Assembly (NCBI GenBank): GCA_937958985.1
Contig: CALGLV010000005.1
Location: forward strand, 23,482-87,481
Reading direction: 5' to 3'
Origin: an uncultured Aquimarina sp.
GTDB lineage: Bacteria > Bacteroidota > Bacteroidia > Flavobacteriales > Flavobacteriaceae
DNA: 64,000 nucleotides
In this document: in pieces, positions 52,161-61,446 of the stretch
Layout: every line of letters begins with the position of its first letter
How positions within the stretch are numbered: position 1 is the stretch's first letter
Notes under the pieces: generated by a model
The model's input: the letters and a program-made list of their open reading frames with translations, nothing else
What the model was told of the DNA's origin: nothing
Databases searched by the model: none
Translations under genes and position numbers: made by a program

Positions 52161-53055
52161 GCTGTAGTAACTTGAGTATTCGGTTAAAATCTTCTTTTGA
52201 AGAAAATGGAATAGTAATTTTACCTTTACCGTTAACAGCTGCTTTAACATCGATTTTAGCTCCAAAAAAGCTAGATATCGTTGGTGAACCTTCAGTTATA
52301 AACGGAGGTATAGCAGTTTTTTTGTTGGTAGTAGGTGTTTTACCAGTTTTATTAGAAAGACTTCGAACGAGTTCTTCTGTTGCGCGAACAGAAAGAGAAT
52401 TGCTAATTACTTTTTCGTAGGCATCGAGTTGCGTATCGTGATCTTCAATATTAATTAAAGCTCTTCCGTGTCCCATGCTAAGAAACCCGTCTCTCATTCC
52501 TGTTTGAATGATTGGGTCTAACTTAAGTAAACGTAAATAGTTTGCAATAGTCGATCTTTTTTTACCAACACGATCACTCAATTGCTCTTGAGTTAAGTCG
52601 ATCTCATCAATTAAACGTTGGTAAGAAAGCGCTACTTCAATAGGATCTAAGTCTTGACGTTGAATATTTTCAACCAAAGCCATTTCCAACGATTCATTAT
52701 CGTTAGCAATACGAATATATGCAGGTATGGTTTCTAAGCCAGCTAATCTAGAGGCTCTAAAACGACGCTCACCACTTACTAATTGGAATTGATCATAACC
52801 TAATTTACGAACGGTAATAGGTTGTATAATTCCTAATTCTTTTATAGAAACCGCTAGTTGTTGAAGCGCTTCTTCATTAAAGCTAGTTCTAGGTTGAAAA
52901 GGGTTAACCTCAATAGTATTAAGATCGAGTTCTATAATGCTACCAACTAGCTTGTCTGCGTTTTTGTCATTAGCAGATTTAATATCATTTTCAGGATCTT
53001 TTAATAATGCGGATAATCCACGACCCAGTGCTTGTTTTTTTTTCGCTTTAGCCAT
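52153..53055 (-). CDS. parB: ParB/Spo0J chromosome-partitioning protein
   Basis: 300-residue ParB. The N-terminal KKQALGRGLSALL, the CTPase box region (VNPFQPRTSFNEEALQQLA; VSGERRFRASRLAG), the HTH (LTQEQLSDRVGKKRSTIANY) and the C-terminal dimerisation domain (GKGKITIPFSS) are clear. It binds parS and, with ParA, segregates the chromosome. It begins 6 bases after parA and overlaps the DUF5683 start. No parS palindrome is seen nearby. Confidence 0.96.
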   Translation of the reverse strand: MAKAKKKQALGRGLSALLKDPENDIKSANDKNADKLVGSIIELDLNTIEVNPFQPRTSFNEEALQQLAVSIKELGIIQPITVRKLGYDQFQLVSGERRFRASRLAGLETIPAYIRIANDNESLEMALVENIQRQDLDPIEVALSYQRLIDEIDLTQEQLSDRVGKKRSTIANYLRLLKLDPIIQTGMRDGFLSMGHGRALINIEDHDTQLDAYEKVISNSLSVRATEELVRSLSNKTGKTPTTNKKTAIPPFITEGSPTISSFFGAKIDVKAAVNGKGKITIPFSSKEDFNRILKLLQRD

Positions 53056-53061
53056 AAATCC

Positions 53062-53826
53062 TTACTTGTTTTTTTCTATGATTTCGTTAGCTAAACTTAA
53101 ATAATTAGTAGCTCCTTTACTTGAAGCATCATAATTTATAATACTTTCACCGTAACTAGGGGCTTCGCTTAATCGAACATTTCTTTGAATAATGGTTTTA
53201 AAAACCATATCACTAAAATGTTTTTGAACTTCTTCAACTACTTGGTTGGATAAACGCAAGCGAGAATCGTACATAGTTAAAAGTAACCCTTCAATATCTA
53301 AATCGGCATTGTGAATTTTTTGAACACTTTTAACAGTGTTTAAAAGTTTACCCAAACCTTCTAATGCGAAATATTCACATTGAATAGGAATAACTACCGA
53401 ATTTGCAGCTGTTAGAGCATTTAGGGTTAGTAGACCCAATGAAGGAGCGCAATCTATAAGAATATAATCGTAATCATTAATTATAGGTGCAAGTGCTTTT
53501 TGAAGCATATATTCACGATGCTTTTTGTCGACCAATTCAATTTCAATAGCAACTAAATCAATATGAGCAGGAATTAAATCTACATTAGGAGAACTAGTCT
53601 TAACAATTGTATCTTTCGCAGAAACAGTATGTTCAAGAATTTGGTAGGTTCCTACTTCCACCGAATCAACATCAATACCTAATCCTGAAGTAGCGTTAGC
53701 TTGCGGGTCAGCATCAATTAGCAATACTTTTTTTTCTAACACTCCTAATGAAGCTGCTAAGTTTACAGAGGTCGTTGTTTTACCAACTCCACCTTTTTGA
53801 TTAGCTATTGCTATGATTTTACCCAT
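53062..53826 (-). CDS. parA: ParA/Soj ATPase
   Basis: 254-residue partition ATPase. The deviant Walker A is ANQKGGVGKTTTSVNLA, the Walker A' region is LLIDADPQANATSGLG, and Walker B is YILIDCAPSLGLLTLNAL. A full-length chromosomal ParA without an N-terminal HTH. Acts with the adjacent parB in nucleoid segregation. First gene of parA-parB-DUF5683. Confidence 0.96.
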   Translation of the reverse strand: MGKIIAIANQKGGVGKTTTSVNLAASLGVLEKKVLLIDADPQANATSGLGIDVDSVEVGTYQILEHTVSAKDTIVKTSSPNVDLIPAHIDLVAIEIELVDKKHREYMLQKALAPIINDYDYILIDCAPSLGLLTLNALTAANSVVIPIQCEYFALEGLGKLLNTVKSVQKIHNADLDIEGLLLTMYDSRLRLSNQVVEEVQKHFSDMVFKTIIQRNVRLSEAPSYGESIINYDASSKGATNYLSLANEIIEKNK

Positions 53827-53932
53827 TTTTTTTTGTTTAGTAATAGTTGTAAAAATACAATTATGAAATCAAATTTTTAAAGTAACAACGCGTAAATTTT
53901 AAAAATCAATACTTATAAGCTCATAGTATTGC

Positions 53933-54649
53933 TTATTGAGCTTCAGTCATTGAGTGATATACGTTTTGAACGTCTTCATCTTCTTCAAGCTTTTCTAAAA
54001 GCTTTTCTACATCGGCCAATTCATCACCGCCTAACTCTTTAGTTATTTGCGGAATGCGTTCAAAGCCAGAAGACAAAATTTCAATTTCTCTTGATTCTAA
54101 TTCTTTTTGTATGGCACCAAAACTTTCAAAAGGAGCATATATTAGCACGCCATCTTCATCTTTAAAGATTTCCTCTACACCAAAATCAATAAATTCTAAT
54201 TCCATTTCTTCCAAATCTAATCCTTCACCATCAACTCTGAAATTACAGGTGTGATCAAACATAAATTCAACAGAGCCAGAAGTGCCTAAGTTACCATTAC
54301 ATTTATTGAAAGCGGCACGCACATTGGCAACTGTGCGGTTGTTATTGTCGGTTGCTGTTTCAATTAGAACGGCAATTCCGTGTGGGGCATAACCTTCAAA
54401 AAGTACTTCTTTATAGTCGCCTTGGTCTTTGTCGGAAGCTTTTTTTATAGCTCTTTCAACATTGTCTTTAGGCATGTTGGCTGCTTTTGCATTTTGTATT
54501 ACAGCACGCAGACGTGAATTAGAAGCAGGGTCAGGGCCACCTTCTTTAACAGCCATTACAATATCTTTACCAATACGAGTAAAAGTTTTTGCCATGGCAG
54601 ACCAACGTTTCATTTTTCGTGCTTTACGAAATTCAAAAGCTCTTCCCAT
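53933..54649 (-). CDS. yebC: YebC/PmpR family protein
   Basis: 238-residue YebC-like protein, a family with DNA-binding regulator members and members that relieve ribosome stalling. The start MGRAFEFRKARKMKRW at 54647-54649 is conserved; an earlier in-frame start at 54673 falls in the promoter. FTRIGKDIVMAVKEGGPDPASNSRLRAVIQNAKAANMPKDNVERAIKKA is the classic family region (residues about 22-70). It lies 106 bases upstream of parA. Confidence 0.93.
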   Translation of the reverse strand: MGRAFEFRKARKMKRWSAMAKTFTRIGKDIVMAVKEGGPDPASNSRLRAVIQNAKAANMPKDNVERAIKKASDKDQGDYKEVLFEGYAPHGIAVLIETATDNNNRTVANVRAAFNKCNGNLGTSGSVEFMFDHTCNFRVDGEGLDLEEMELEFIDFGVEEIFKDEDGVLIYAPFESFGAIQKELESREIEILSSGFERIPQITKELGGDELADVEKLLEKLEEDEDVQNVYHSMTEAQ

Positions 54650-54670
54650 TATTCCTAAATTTAATTTACA

Positions 54671-54678
54671 CAAACATA
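54671..54678 (-). promoter_or_regulatory. Bacteroidota -7 promoter element for yebC
   Basis: Minus-strand TATGTTTG matches TAnnTTTG, 21 bases before the yebC ATG. Confidence 0.5.
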
Positions 54679-54804
54679 ACGATAAGCCAATTTTTGTGCA
54701 ACTATTTTAGGGATACAAAAAATACAATCTTTCAACAATTATTAGCTAAACAAGCCATTATTAACGAAATTTGATTTGTTTTATAATTTGATACAAAAAA
54801 TAAT

Positions 54805-55080
54805 ATGTTACAGTTTTTTAAAAAATTGAGTTTTCTGGAGGGGATTTCGTTCCTATTAATACTATTTGTTACCATGCCTTTAAAATATATTTACGATTAC
54901 CCTCAAGCAAATAAAGTTGTTGGGATGATACATGGTGTGTTATTTATAGCTTATGTAGTAATTGCTTTAATGCTAAAGCCAGAACAAAAATGGAGCTTGA
55001 AGGATACCGCAATAATTTTGTTATGTTCTATTATTCCTTTTGGAACTTTTTGGATGGATAAGAGGTATTTAAGGTGCTAA
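54805..55080 (+). CDS. DUF3817 small membrane protein
   Basis: 91-residue integral membrane protein of the DUF3817 family with three predicted helices (about residues 9-27, 40-58 and 66-84). The family core KLSFLEGISFLLILFVTMPLKYIY and the GMIHGVLFIAYV segment are clear. Function unknown; homologues often sit as single genes. Start ATG 54805. A terminator follows and is shared with purL. Confidence 0.87.
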   Translation: MLQFFKKLSFLEGISFLLILFVTMPLKYIYDYPQANKVVGMIHGVLFIAYVVIALMLKPEQKWSLKDTAIILLCSIIPFGTFWMDKRYLRC

Positions 55081-55098
55081 TTTTGATATGAATAAAAT

Positions 55099-55130
55099 AA
55101 AAAAGGTGTCTATTTTTAGACACCTTTTTT
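55099..55130. terminator. Bidirectional terminator
   Basis: Stem AAAAAAGGTGTCTA / TAGACACCTTTTTT, short T loop, between the convergent DUF3817 (+) and purL (-) genes. Confidence 0.88.
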
Positions 55131-55148
55131 ATTAAAATAATTGAATTA

Positions 55149-58100
55149 CTATTTGTTTTCTATCCATTCCTTAGCGTTAACAAATGCTTGTAACCAAGGC
55201 GAAACTTCATCATTACGATCTTGTGGGTAGTTTGCCCAATTCCACTGAAAAATAGAGCGCTCAATATGAGGCATAGTCGCTAAGTGACGCCCATCTTTAG
55301 TGGCTAACATAGCGGTATTGTAGCTTGATCCGTTTGGATTTGCTGGATAGGCTTCATAACCGTATTTAGCTATTATATTATATTGATTCTCATCTTCAGG
55401 TAAATCGAATTTGCCTTCCCCATGAGAAATCCAAACTCCTAATTTTGTGCCTTCTAAATTAGAAAGCATTACAGAGTTGTTTTTTTGAATTTCTACCGAT
55501 GTAAAATTACTCTCATGTTTGTTGGAATCGTTATGAAGCATGCTTGCTTTATCAGATAATTCTTGATCCATTAAACCAAGTTCTACCCATAACTGACATC
55601 CGTTACAAATACCTACAGAAAGCGTATCGTCTCTTTTAAAGAAATTCTCTAAAGCAGTACGTGCTTTTTCGTTGTATTTAAATGCACCTGCCCAACCTTT
55701 TGCTGAACCTAATACATCTGAATTAGAGAAACCTCCTACAGCTCCTATAAATTGGATATCCTCTAAATTTTCACGACCAGATATTAAATCCGTCATGTGT
55801 ACATCTTTCACGTCAAAACCAGCTAAATAAAGTGAGTTTGCCATTTCACGTTCGGAGTTACTTCCTTTTTCACGAATAATCGCCGCTTTAGGTTTTTTAC
55901 CGTTGGCAATTGAAGGTTTTTTTCCGCTAAAATTGTTTGGGAAAACAAAATCTAGTGGTTGGTTTTTATAATTGTCGTAACGTTCTTTTGCTTTTACGGC
56001 TCCACTTTGTTGCTTATCTAATAAATAAGAGGTTTTAAACCAAACATCTCTTAATTCAGAAACAGATAAGCTTAATGCTTCGTTACCGTTTTTAATATTT
56101 AAGCGATCACTTTCGGTAACAGCTCCTATTTTGCTAAAAGCAACATTAGCTGCTTTAAGAGTGTTTTCTACAATAGTGTTATCTTTTGCTTGGAAAACCA
56201 AGGCAATATTTTCTGAAAATAATACTTTAGTAGTATCTGCTTCGTTTAAATTAGTAAGATCGATATTAGCACCTAAGTCTACATCAGCAAAACACAATTC
56301 TAATAGTGTAGTAATTAAACCACCCGATCCTATATCGTGACCAGCAATAATTTGATCTTCTACGATTAGTTTTTGTAGGGTATTAAAAGTAGTCGCAAAA
56401 TTAGTGTCGTCTTTAATTGTAGGAGCTTCATTTCCTATTTTATTCAGAATTTGAGCAAATGACGAGCCACCTAATTTAAAATCGTCTTGTGAAATATTGA
56501 TGTAATATATAGCGCCACCATCTTTTTGTAAAACAGGTTCTACAACTTTATTAATTTCATTACAGTGTCCCGCAGCAGATATGATTACTGTACCAGGAGC
56601 AATAACATCTTTGTTAGGATATTTTTGCTTCATAGAAAGTGAATCCTTTCCGGTAGGTACATTAATTCCTAAGTTAATAGCAAATTCCGAAACCGCTTCT
56701 ACAGCAGTGTATAAACGAGCATCTTCTCCTTTATTATTACAAGGCCACATCCAATTAGCGGATAAGGATACGGACTTTAAACCATCATTTAAAGGCGCCC
56801 AAACTAAGTTTGTTAGCGACTCGGCAATAGCATTTTTACTACCCGCAGCAGGATCTATTAATCCTGTTAAAGGGGAATGTCCTATAGAAGTTGCAATACC
56901 GTTAGCGCTATTGTAGTCTAACGCCATTACGCCAACATTGTTTAATGGTAATTGTAAAGATCCGGCACATTGTTGCTTGGCCACTTTACCACCTACACAA
57001 CGGTCTACCTTGTTGGTTAACCAATCTTTACAAGCTACCGCTTCAAGTTGTAGTACTTGCTTAATATATTCTTCTGTTTTATTGGCGTCGTAACTAAGAG
57101 CTTCATAATTGTAAGCTACAGTTTCGTCGTTCATTATTGTTTTTGGAGAACTTCCGAACATATCTTCTAAAGCCAAATCCATTGGCTTTTCGCCAGTAGT
57201 TGTAGACTCAAAAGTAAAACGATCGTCGCCAGTAACTTTACCTACATTGTAAATGGGCGAACGTTCACGTTCGGCAATTTCAGTAAGTGTTTCTAAGTTT
57301 TTAGAATCAATTACCAACCCCATACGTTCTTGAGATTCATTTCCTATAATTTCTTTAGCAGAAAGGGTAGGGTCTCCTACGGGTAATTTATCTAAATCTA
57401 TTTTCCCTCCCGTTTCTTCAACCAATTCGGATAAACAATTTAAATGTCCACCAGCACCATGATCGTGAATAGATACAATAGGGTTAATATCGCTTTCAAC
57501 CATACCGCGAATAGCGTTTGCGGCACGTTTTTGCATTTCAGGGTTGGAGCGTTGAATTGCATTTAACTCAATACCAGAATTATTACCACCAGTATCTGCA
57601 GAAGATACCGCAGCGCCTCCCATACCAATACGGTAATTTTCACCACCAAGAATTACAATTTCATCGCCTGTACTAGGTTTGTCCTTTAATGCTTGCTCGT
57701 TTTTTCCATACCCAATACCTCCAGCTTGCATAATTACTTTATCGAAACCAACTAAGCGTGCTTCTTCTTCATGCTCAAAAGTAAGTACCGATCCGGTAAT
57801 AAGTGGTTGTCCAAATTTATTTCCAAAATCTGAAGCTCCGTTTGATGCTTTAATTAGAATATCCATTGGTGTTTGATACAACCATTGGCGCTCTGCTACT
57901 TTTTGTTCCCAAGGACGATTTTTCTCTAATCGAGAATATGAAGTCATATAAACCGCAGTTCCTGCTAAGGGTAAAGATCCTTTACCACCAGCTAAACGAT
58001 CTCTAATTTCTCCACCAGCACCGGTAGCAGCACCGTTAAAAGGCTCTACAGTAGTAGGGAAATTATGTGTTTCTGCTTTTATGGAAATTACACTTTCAAA

Positions 58101-58811
58101 TTCCTTTTCTTCGTAAAAATCAGGTTTGTTTGCCGATTTTGGAGCAAACTGTGTTGCTTTAGGTCCTTTTACAAAGGCAACATTATCTTTATAGGCAGAA
58201 ACAATTCCGTTAGGATTTTCCTGCGATGTTTTTTTAATTAATTTAAATAATGAAGACTCTTTTTCTTTTCCATCAATAACAAAAGTTCCGTTAAAAATTT
58301 TGTGACGGCAGTGTTCTGAATTTACTTGCGAAAATCCAAAAACTTCAGAATCGGTAAGTTTGCGACCAATTTTAGTAGCAACACTTTCTAAGTATTCCAC
58401 TTCTTCGTCGCTTAAGGAAAGACCTTCTTCGTTGTTGTAAGTAGCGATATCTTCAATAGGTAATACCGCTTCAGGCTTAACATCTATGGTAAATGTATCT
58501 TGATTTAAACCATTGAACTTTTCAAAAAGCATAGGATCAAAGTCCGTATTTTTTTTATCAGAAGCTGAAAATTCTTCAATTCTAATAATTCCTTCGATAG
58601 CCATGTTTTGAGTAATCTCAACGGCATTAGTACTCCAAGGAGTAATCATGGCAGCTCGAGGGCCAATAAAATAGGCATCAATACTAGTTGCTTCTATTTT
58701 TGTTACATCGCCAAATAGCCAAGATAGTTTTTGAGTAGTTGACTCTGAGATTTCGCTTTTAGTTTGTACAGCAAATACTTTTTTACTTGGATTTCCAAAA
58801 AAGTGAATCAT
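55149..58811 (-). CDS. purL: Phosphoribosylformylglycinamidine synthase, fused form
   Basis: 1220-residue purine biosynthesis enzyme converting FGAR to FGAM with glutamine and ATP. The N-terminal PurS-like region is followed by two AIR-synthase-type halves (HSEHCRHKIFNGTF, SIHDHGAGGHLNCLSEL, GHDIGSGGLITTLLELCF). A C-terminal class I glutaminase has nucleophile Cys in VGICNGCQLWVELG and ISHGEGKF, and the His/Glu pair is in MPHIERS. This is the long proteobacterial-like fusion rather than separate PurSQL. Single-gene unit with its own promoter. Confidence 0.97.
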   Translation of the reverse strand: MIHFFGNPSKKVFAVQTKSEISESTTQKLSWLFGDVTKIEATSIDAYFIGPRAAMITPWSTNAVEITQNMAIEGIIRIEEFSASDKKNTDFDPMLFEKFNGLNQDTFTIDVKPEAVLPIEDIATYNNEEGLSLSDEEVEYLESVATKIGRKLTDSEVFGFSQVNSEHCRHKIFNGTFVIDGKEKESSLFKLIKKTSQENPNGIVSAYKDNVAFVKGPKATQFAPKSANKPDFYEEKEFESVISIKAETHNFPTTVEPFNGAATGAGGEIRDRLAGGKGSLPLAGTAVYMTSYSRLEKNRPWEQKVAERQWLYQTPMDILIKASNGASDFGNKFGQPLITGSVLTFEHEEEARLVGFDKVIMQAGGIGYGKNEQALKDKPSTGDEIVILGGENYRIGMGGAAVSSADTGGNNSGIELNAIQRSNPEMQKRAANAIRGMVESDINPIVSIHDHGAGGHLNCLSELVEETGGKIDLDKLPVGDPTLSAKEIIGNESQERMGLVIDSKNLETLTEIAERERSPIYNVGKVTGDDRFTFESTTTGEKPMDLALEDMFGSSPKTIMNDETVAYNYEALSYDANKTEEYIKQVLQLEAVACKDWLTNKVDRCVGGKVAKQQCAGSLQLPLNNVGVMALDYNSANGIATSIGHSPLTGLIDPAAGSKNAIAESLTNLVWAPLNDGLKSVSLSANWMWPCNNKGEDARLYTAVEAVSEFAINLGINVPTGKDSLSMKQKYPNKDVIAPGTVIISAAGHCNEINKVVEPVLQKDGGAIYYINISQDDFKLGGSSFAQILNKIGNEAPTIKDDTNFATTFNTLQKLIVEDQIIAGHDIGSGGLITTLLELCFADVDLGANIDLTNLNEADTTKVLFSENIALVFQAKDNTIVENTLKAANVAFSKIGAVTESDRLNIKNGNEALSLSVSELRDVWFKTSYLLDKQQSGAVKAKERYDNYKNQPLDFVFPNNFSGKKPSIANGKKPKAAIIREKGSNSEREMANSLYLAGFDVKDVHMTDLISGRENLEDIQFIGAVGGFSNSDVLGSAKGWAGAFKYNEKARTALENFFKRDDTLSVGICNGCQLWVELGLMDQELSDKASMLHNDSNKHESNFTSVEIQKNNSVMLSNLEGTKLGVWISHGEGKFDLPEDENQYNIIAKYGYEAYPANPNGSSYNTAMLATKDGRHLATMPHIERSIFQWNWANYPQDRNDEVSPWLQAFVNAKEWIENK

Positions 58812-58843
58812 ATTTCTAAAGAATTGAATTCTGATTAAAGGCG

Positions 58844-58851
58844 CAAATTTA
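58844..58851 (-). promoter_or_regulatory. Bacteroidota -7 promoter element for purL
   Basis: Minus-strand TAAATTTG matches TAnnTTTG, 32 bases before the purL ATG. No purine riboswitch is recognised. Confidence 0.5.
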
Positions 58852-59000
58852 CAAAATCCAAACGATGAATTATGAATTGTGAATTAGGATTTTTTTAAAT
58901 GTTATTATAGAGTTGTTAACGTAAAGTTTAACCGCTAGTAAATAAGATATACTAAACTGAATTCTTTAATGAGTGTAGAGAGCTTTATAACCCAGGAGAT

Positions 59001-59855
59001 TTATTTCCAAAAAGCCTTTAGCATTCGTGGTTTCCCTCTAAAGTCATTTTTTAATTCAATAGAATGGAAGCCCAACTGCTTTAACATTTCAGCAGTTTCT
59101 TTTGCTAAATACTCGTTAATTTCATAATATAATAGGCGTTGCTTTTCGCTGGAGTAATAGGTGTTAACGATAAGCTGAGCTATTTTTCTGTAAAAAATAA
59201 GTGGATCGCTGTCCGAAACAAATAAGGCTGAATCGGGTTCAAAATCCAATACATTGGCACTCATTTCTTTTTTTTCGAGTTCCCTAACATAAGGTGGGTT
59301 AGAAACAATAATATTAAAATCATCGGATAATTTATCTTGAATTAAAATATCCTTTTCAATAAAATTTACTGAGACATTATTTTGTTCGGCATTTTTATGA
59401 GCTACTTCTATAGCTTTAAATGAAAAATCAATAGCAGAAACTTTAGCGGAAGCTAGTTTTTTAGCTAATGAAATAGCAATACACCCTGTGCCGGTTCCTA
59501 TATCTACAATGGTACACTTTTTTGTTGGGTTGTCACTAGCAATCCAATCTACAAGCTCTTCGGTTTCAGGTCTTGGTATTAAGGTATTGGGAGTAACTAA
59601 AAACGTATTTCCATAAAAATAAGCAGTACCTATAATATATTGTATAGGCTCTTGTTTTAATAATCTTTCTAAAGAATTTTCAAATTTTTCAAGTTGCTTT
59701 TGATTCAGTACATAATCAAAGTTTAATGAAATATCTACTCTTGAAAACCCTAATAGGGAATCACAAAGTAAGTGAAAAAACTCCATGGTTTCATTATTTC
59801 CATAAATAGGAACCAATTGATCTTTAAATGTAATTTTAAATTTTTGTAGTAACAA
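59001..59855 (-). CDS. prmC: Release-factor glutamine methyltransferase
   Basis: 284-residue S-adenosylmethionine-dependent enzyme that methylates the GGQ glutamine of RF1 and RF2. The SAM motif is VDIGTGTGCIAISLA, the catalytic motif NPPYV is in IIVSNPPYVREL, and the IPRPETEELVDWI stretch is diagnostic. No ATG is available at the right place: an in-frame TAA lies directly upstream of TTG 59853-59855, so TTG is the likely start. Divergent from the lipoprotein-ribD operon. Confidence 0.93.
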   Translation of the reverse strand: MLLQKFKITFKDQLVPIYGNNETMEFFHLLCDSLLGFSRVDISLNFDYVLNQKQLEKFENSLERLLKQEPIQYIIGTAYFYGNTFLVTPNTLIPRPETEELVDWIASDNPTKKCTIVDIGTGTGCIAISLAKKLASAKVSAIDFSFKAIEVAHKNAEQNNVSVNFIEKDILIQDKLSDDFNIIVSNPPYVRELEKKEMSANVLDFEPDSALFVSDSDPLIFYRKIAQLIVNTYYSSEKQRLLYYEINEYLAKETAEMLKQLGFHSIELKNDFRGKPRMLKAFWK

Positions 59856-59874
59856 TTATGCTTGGTGTTTTTGG

Positions 59875-59882
59875 CAAAAATA
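59875..59882 (-). promoter_or_regulatory. Bacteroidota -7 promoter element for prmC
   Basis: Minus-strand TATTTTTG matches TAnnTTTG, 19 bases before the prmC TTG start. It is back-to-back with the promoter at 59906. Confidence 0.5.
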
Positions 59883-59905
59883 CAATCTATCTCACGATTA
59901 AAACT

Positions 59906-59913
59906 TATTTTTG
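59906..59913 (+). promoter_or_regulatory. Bacteroidota -7 promoter element for the ribD operon
   Basis: TATTTTTG matches TAnnTTTG, 19 bases before the ATG of the LEA-like lipoprotein. It forms a divergent pair with the prmC promoter. Confidence 0.5.
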
Positions 59914-59932
59914 ATTTCTATAACTTATATAC

Positions 59933-60397
59933 ATGAAAAAGTTTTTAATAATAGTATTAGCAGCTTTGTTTACAGTGAGCTGTAAATATCAAGAGAAGCC
60001 CGAATTTGTAAGTGTAGATAGGATTGAACTTGGTAAAATTTCTATTAAAGAAATAAACTTTGAAGCAGATGCTGTGTTTACTAATGGTAATGATATAGGA
60101 GGGAAGCTCATAACAGAAAACATAGATATTTTTGTAGATGATATACTAGTTGGTCACTTAAAAACTAAAGAATTTAACGTACCAGCCAAAGATACTTTTA
60201 TGATTCCTTTACAAGGAAAAATAGCTACAGAAAAGATTTTAAAAAATAACGGAAAATCGATATTAAATAATATCTTATCAATTGTAAGTTCTAAAAAAGT
60301 TAATGTACGTTTTAAAGGAGATATTTTGTTTAAAAAAGGCCCTTTTTCATATACATATACTGTAAATCAAACAAATAAAATAGCGGTTAAACTATAA
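59933..60397 (+). CDS. LEA14-like lipoprotein
   Basis: 154-residue predicted lipoprotein, lipobox FTVSC (Cys17), with a beta domain resembling the LEA type 2/water-stress (WHy) fold: VDRIELGKISIKEINFEADAVFTNGNDIGGKL, then FVDDILVGHLKTKEFNVPAKDTFMIPL. Function unknown; such domains are found in envelope proteins. First gene of the operon with ribD, which starts 2 bases after its stop. Confidence 0.72.
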   Translation: MKKFLIIVLAALFTVSCKYQEKPEFVSVDRIELGKISIKEINFEADAVFTNGNDIGGKLITENIDIFVDDILVGHLKTKEFNVPAKDTFMIPLQGKIATEKILKNNGKSILNNILSIVSSKKVNVRFKGDILFKKGPFSYTYTVNQTNKIAVKL

Positions 60398-60399
60398 TT

Positions 60400-61446
60400 T
60401 TGAATCACGAAAAATATATACAACGCTGCATTCAACTAGCTAAAAATGGTTTAGGTACTACGGGGTCAAACCCTTTGGTAGGCAGTGTTTTGGTTGTAAA
60501 TGATATAATAATAGGTGAAGGTTGGCATTACCAAGCGGGGCTGCCCCATGCAGAAGTTAACGCCATTAATAGTGTAAAGGATAAAACCTTGTTAGAAAAA
60601 GCGACTATTTATGTGAGTTTAGAGCCTTGTAGTCATTTTGGGAAAACACCACCGTGTAGTGATTTAATCATTAATTCGGCTATAAAAAAAGTAGTTATTG
60701 GTACGGTAGATCCTTATTCCGAAGTAGCAGGGGCAGGTATTAAAAAATTGGAAAAAGCAGGTTGTGAAGTTATTGTTGGTGTTTTGCAAAAGGAATGCCA
60801 AGAACTTAATAAACGCTTTTTTACTTATCACACTAAAAAACGTCCTTATATATTTTTAAAATGGGCACAAACAGCCGACGGATTTATGGCTCCTAATTAT
60901 CATAAGGATGCACAGCGTAAGCCAATATGGATTACAGATAAATTCACAAAACAGTTAGTCCATAAACAAAGATCTGTTGCCGATGCTATTTTAGTGGGAA
61001 CACAAACGGTTGTAAAAGATAATCCATCGCTAACAACTCGTTTATGGAAAGGCAATAATCCACTTCGTGTGGTTTTGGATTTAAATAATAGAATACCAAC
61101 TAATAGCATTATTTTTTCTGACGGAAACCCAACTCTAGTAATTACAACATCGAATCAAAAAAAGAATACAGATTCAGTAATTTATGAAGTAATTCCCTCT
61201 ACAGAGTTTTTAGCAGAGAAAATAATAACTATTTTATTTAAGCATAAAATTCAATCTATAATTATAGAAGGAGGCAAACAACTTTTAGAAACTTTTATAA
61301 CAGCTAATCTATGGGATGAAGCTGATGTTTTTATTGGAGATGCCGTATTTTTTAAGCAAGGACTAAAAGCACCTAAAATTAATTTAGAAGGAATTATTAT
61401 TAACAAACAAACGAACAATACACTAATACACTATACCAATGATTAA
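60400..61446 (+). CDS. ribD: Bifunctional riboflavin deaminase/reductase
   Basis: 348-residue riboflavin biosynthesis enzyme with an N-terminal deaminase domain and a C-terminal reductase domain. The zinc-binding deaminase motif is HAEVNAI, followed by the PCSHFGKTPPCSDLI cysteines. The reductase part includes KWAQTADGFMAP, ILVGTQTVVKDNPSLTTR and IIEGGKQLLETF. The start is TTG 60400-60402 (NHEKYIQRCIQLAKNGLG follows, as in homologues); no ATG exists nearby. It overlaps the next gene by 8 bases. Confidence 0.95.
   Translation: MNHEKYIQRCIQLAKNGLGTTGSNPLVGSVLVVNDIIIGEGWHYQAGLPHAEVNAINSVKDKTLLEKATIYVSLEPCSHFGKTPPCSDLIINSAIKKVVIGTVDPYSEVAGAGIKKLEKAGCEVIVGVLQKECQELNKRFFTYHTKKRPYIFLKWAQTADGFMAPNYHKDAQRKPIWITDKFTKQLVHKQRSVADAILVGTQTVVKDNPSLTTRLWKGNNPLRVVLDLNNRIPTNSIIFSDGNPTLVITTSNQKKNTDSVIYEVIPSTEFLAEKIITILFKHKIQSIIIEGGKQLLETFITANLWDEADVFIGDAVFFKQGLKAPKINLEGIIINKQTNNTLIHYTND

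Noticed and set aside
52153..53826. parS site near parAB
   Set aside because: No TGTTTCACGTGAAACA-like palindrome is seen. A half-match CCACGTGAAATC inside the kmo gene near 4484 is too weak.
58812..59000. Purine riboswitch or RNA gene upstream of purL
   Set aside because: Only a promoter motif and degenerate GAATTATG-type repeats are visible; no aptamer elements.
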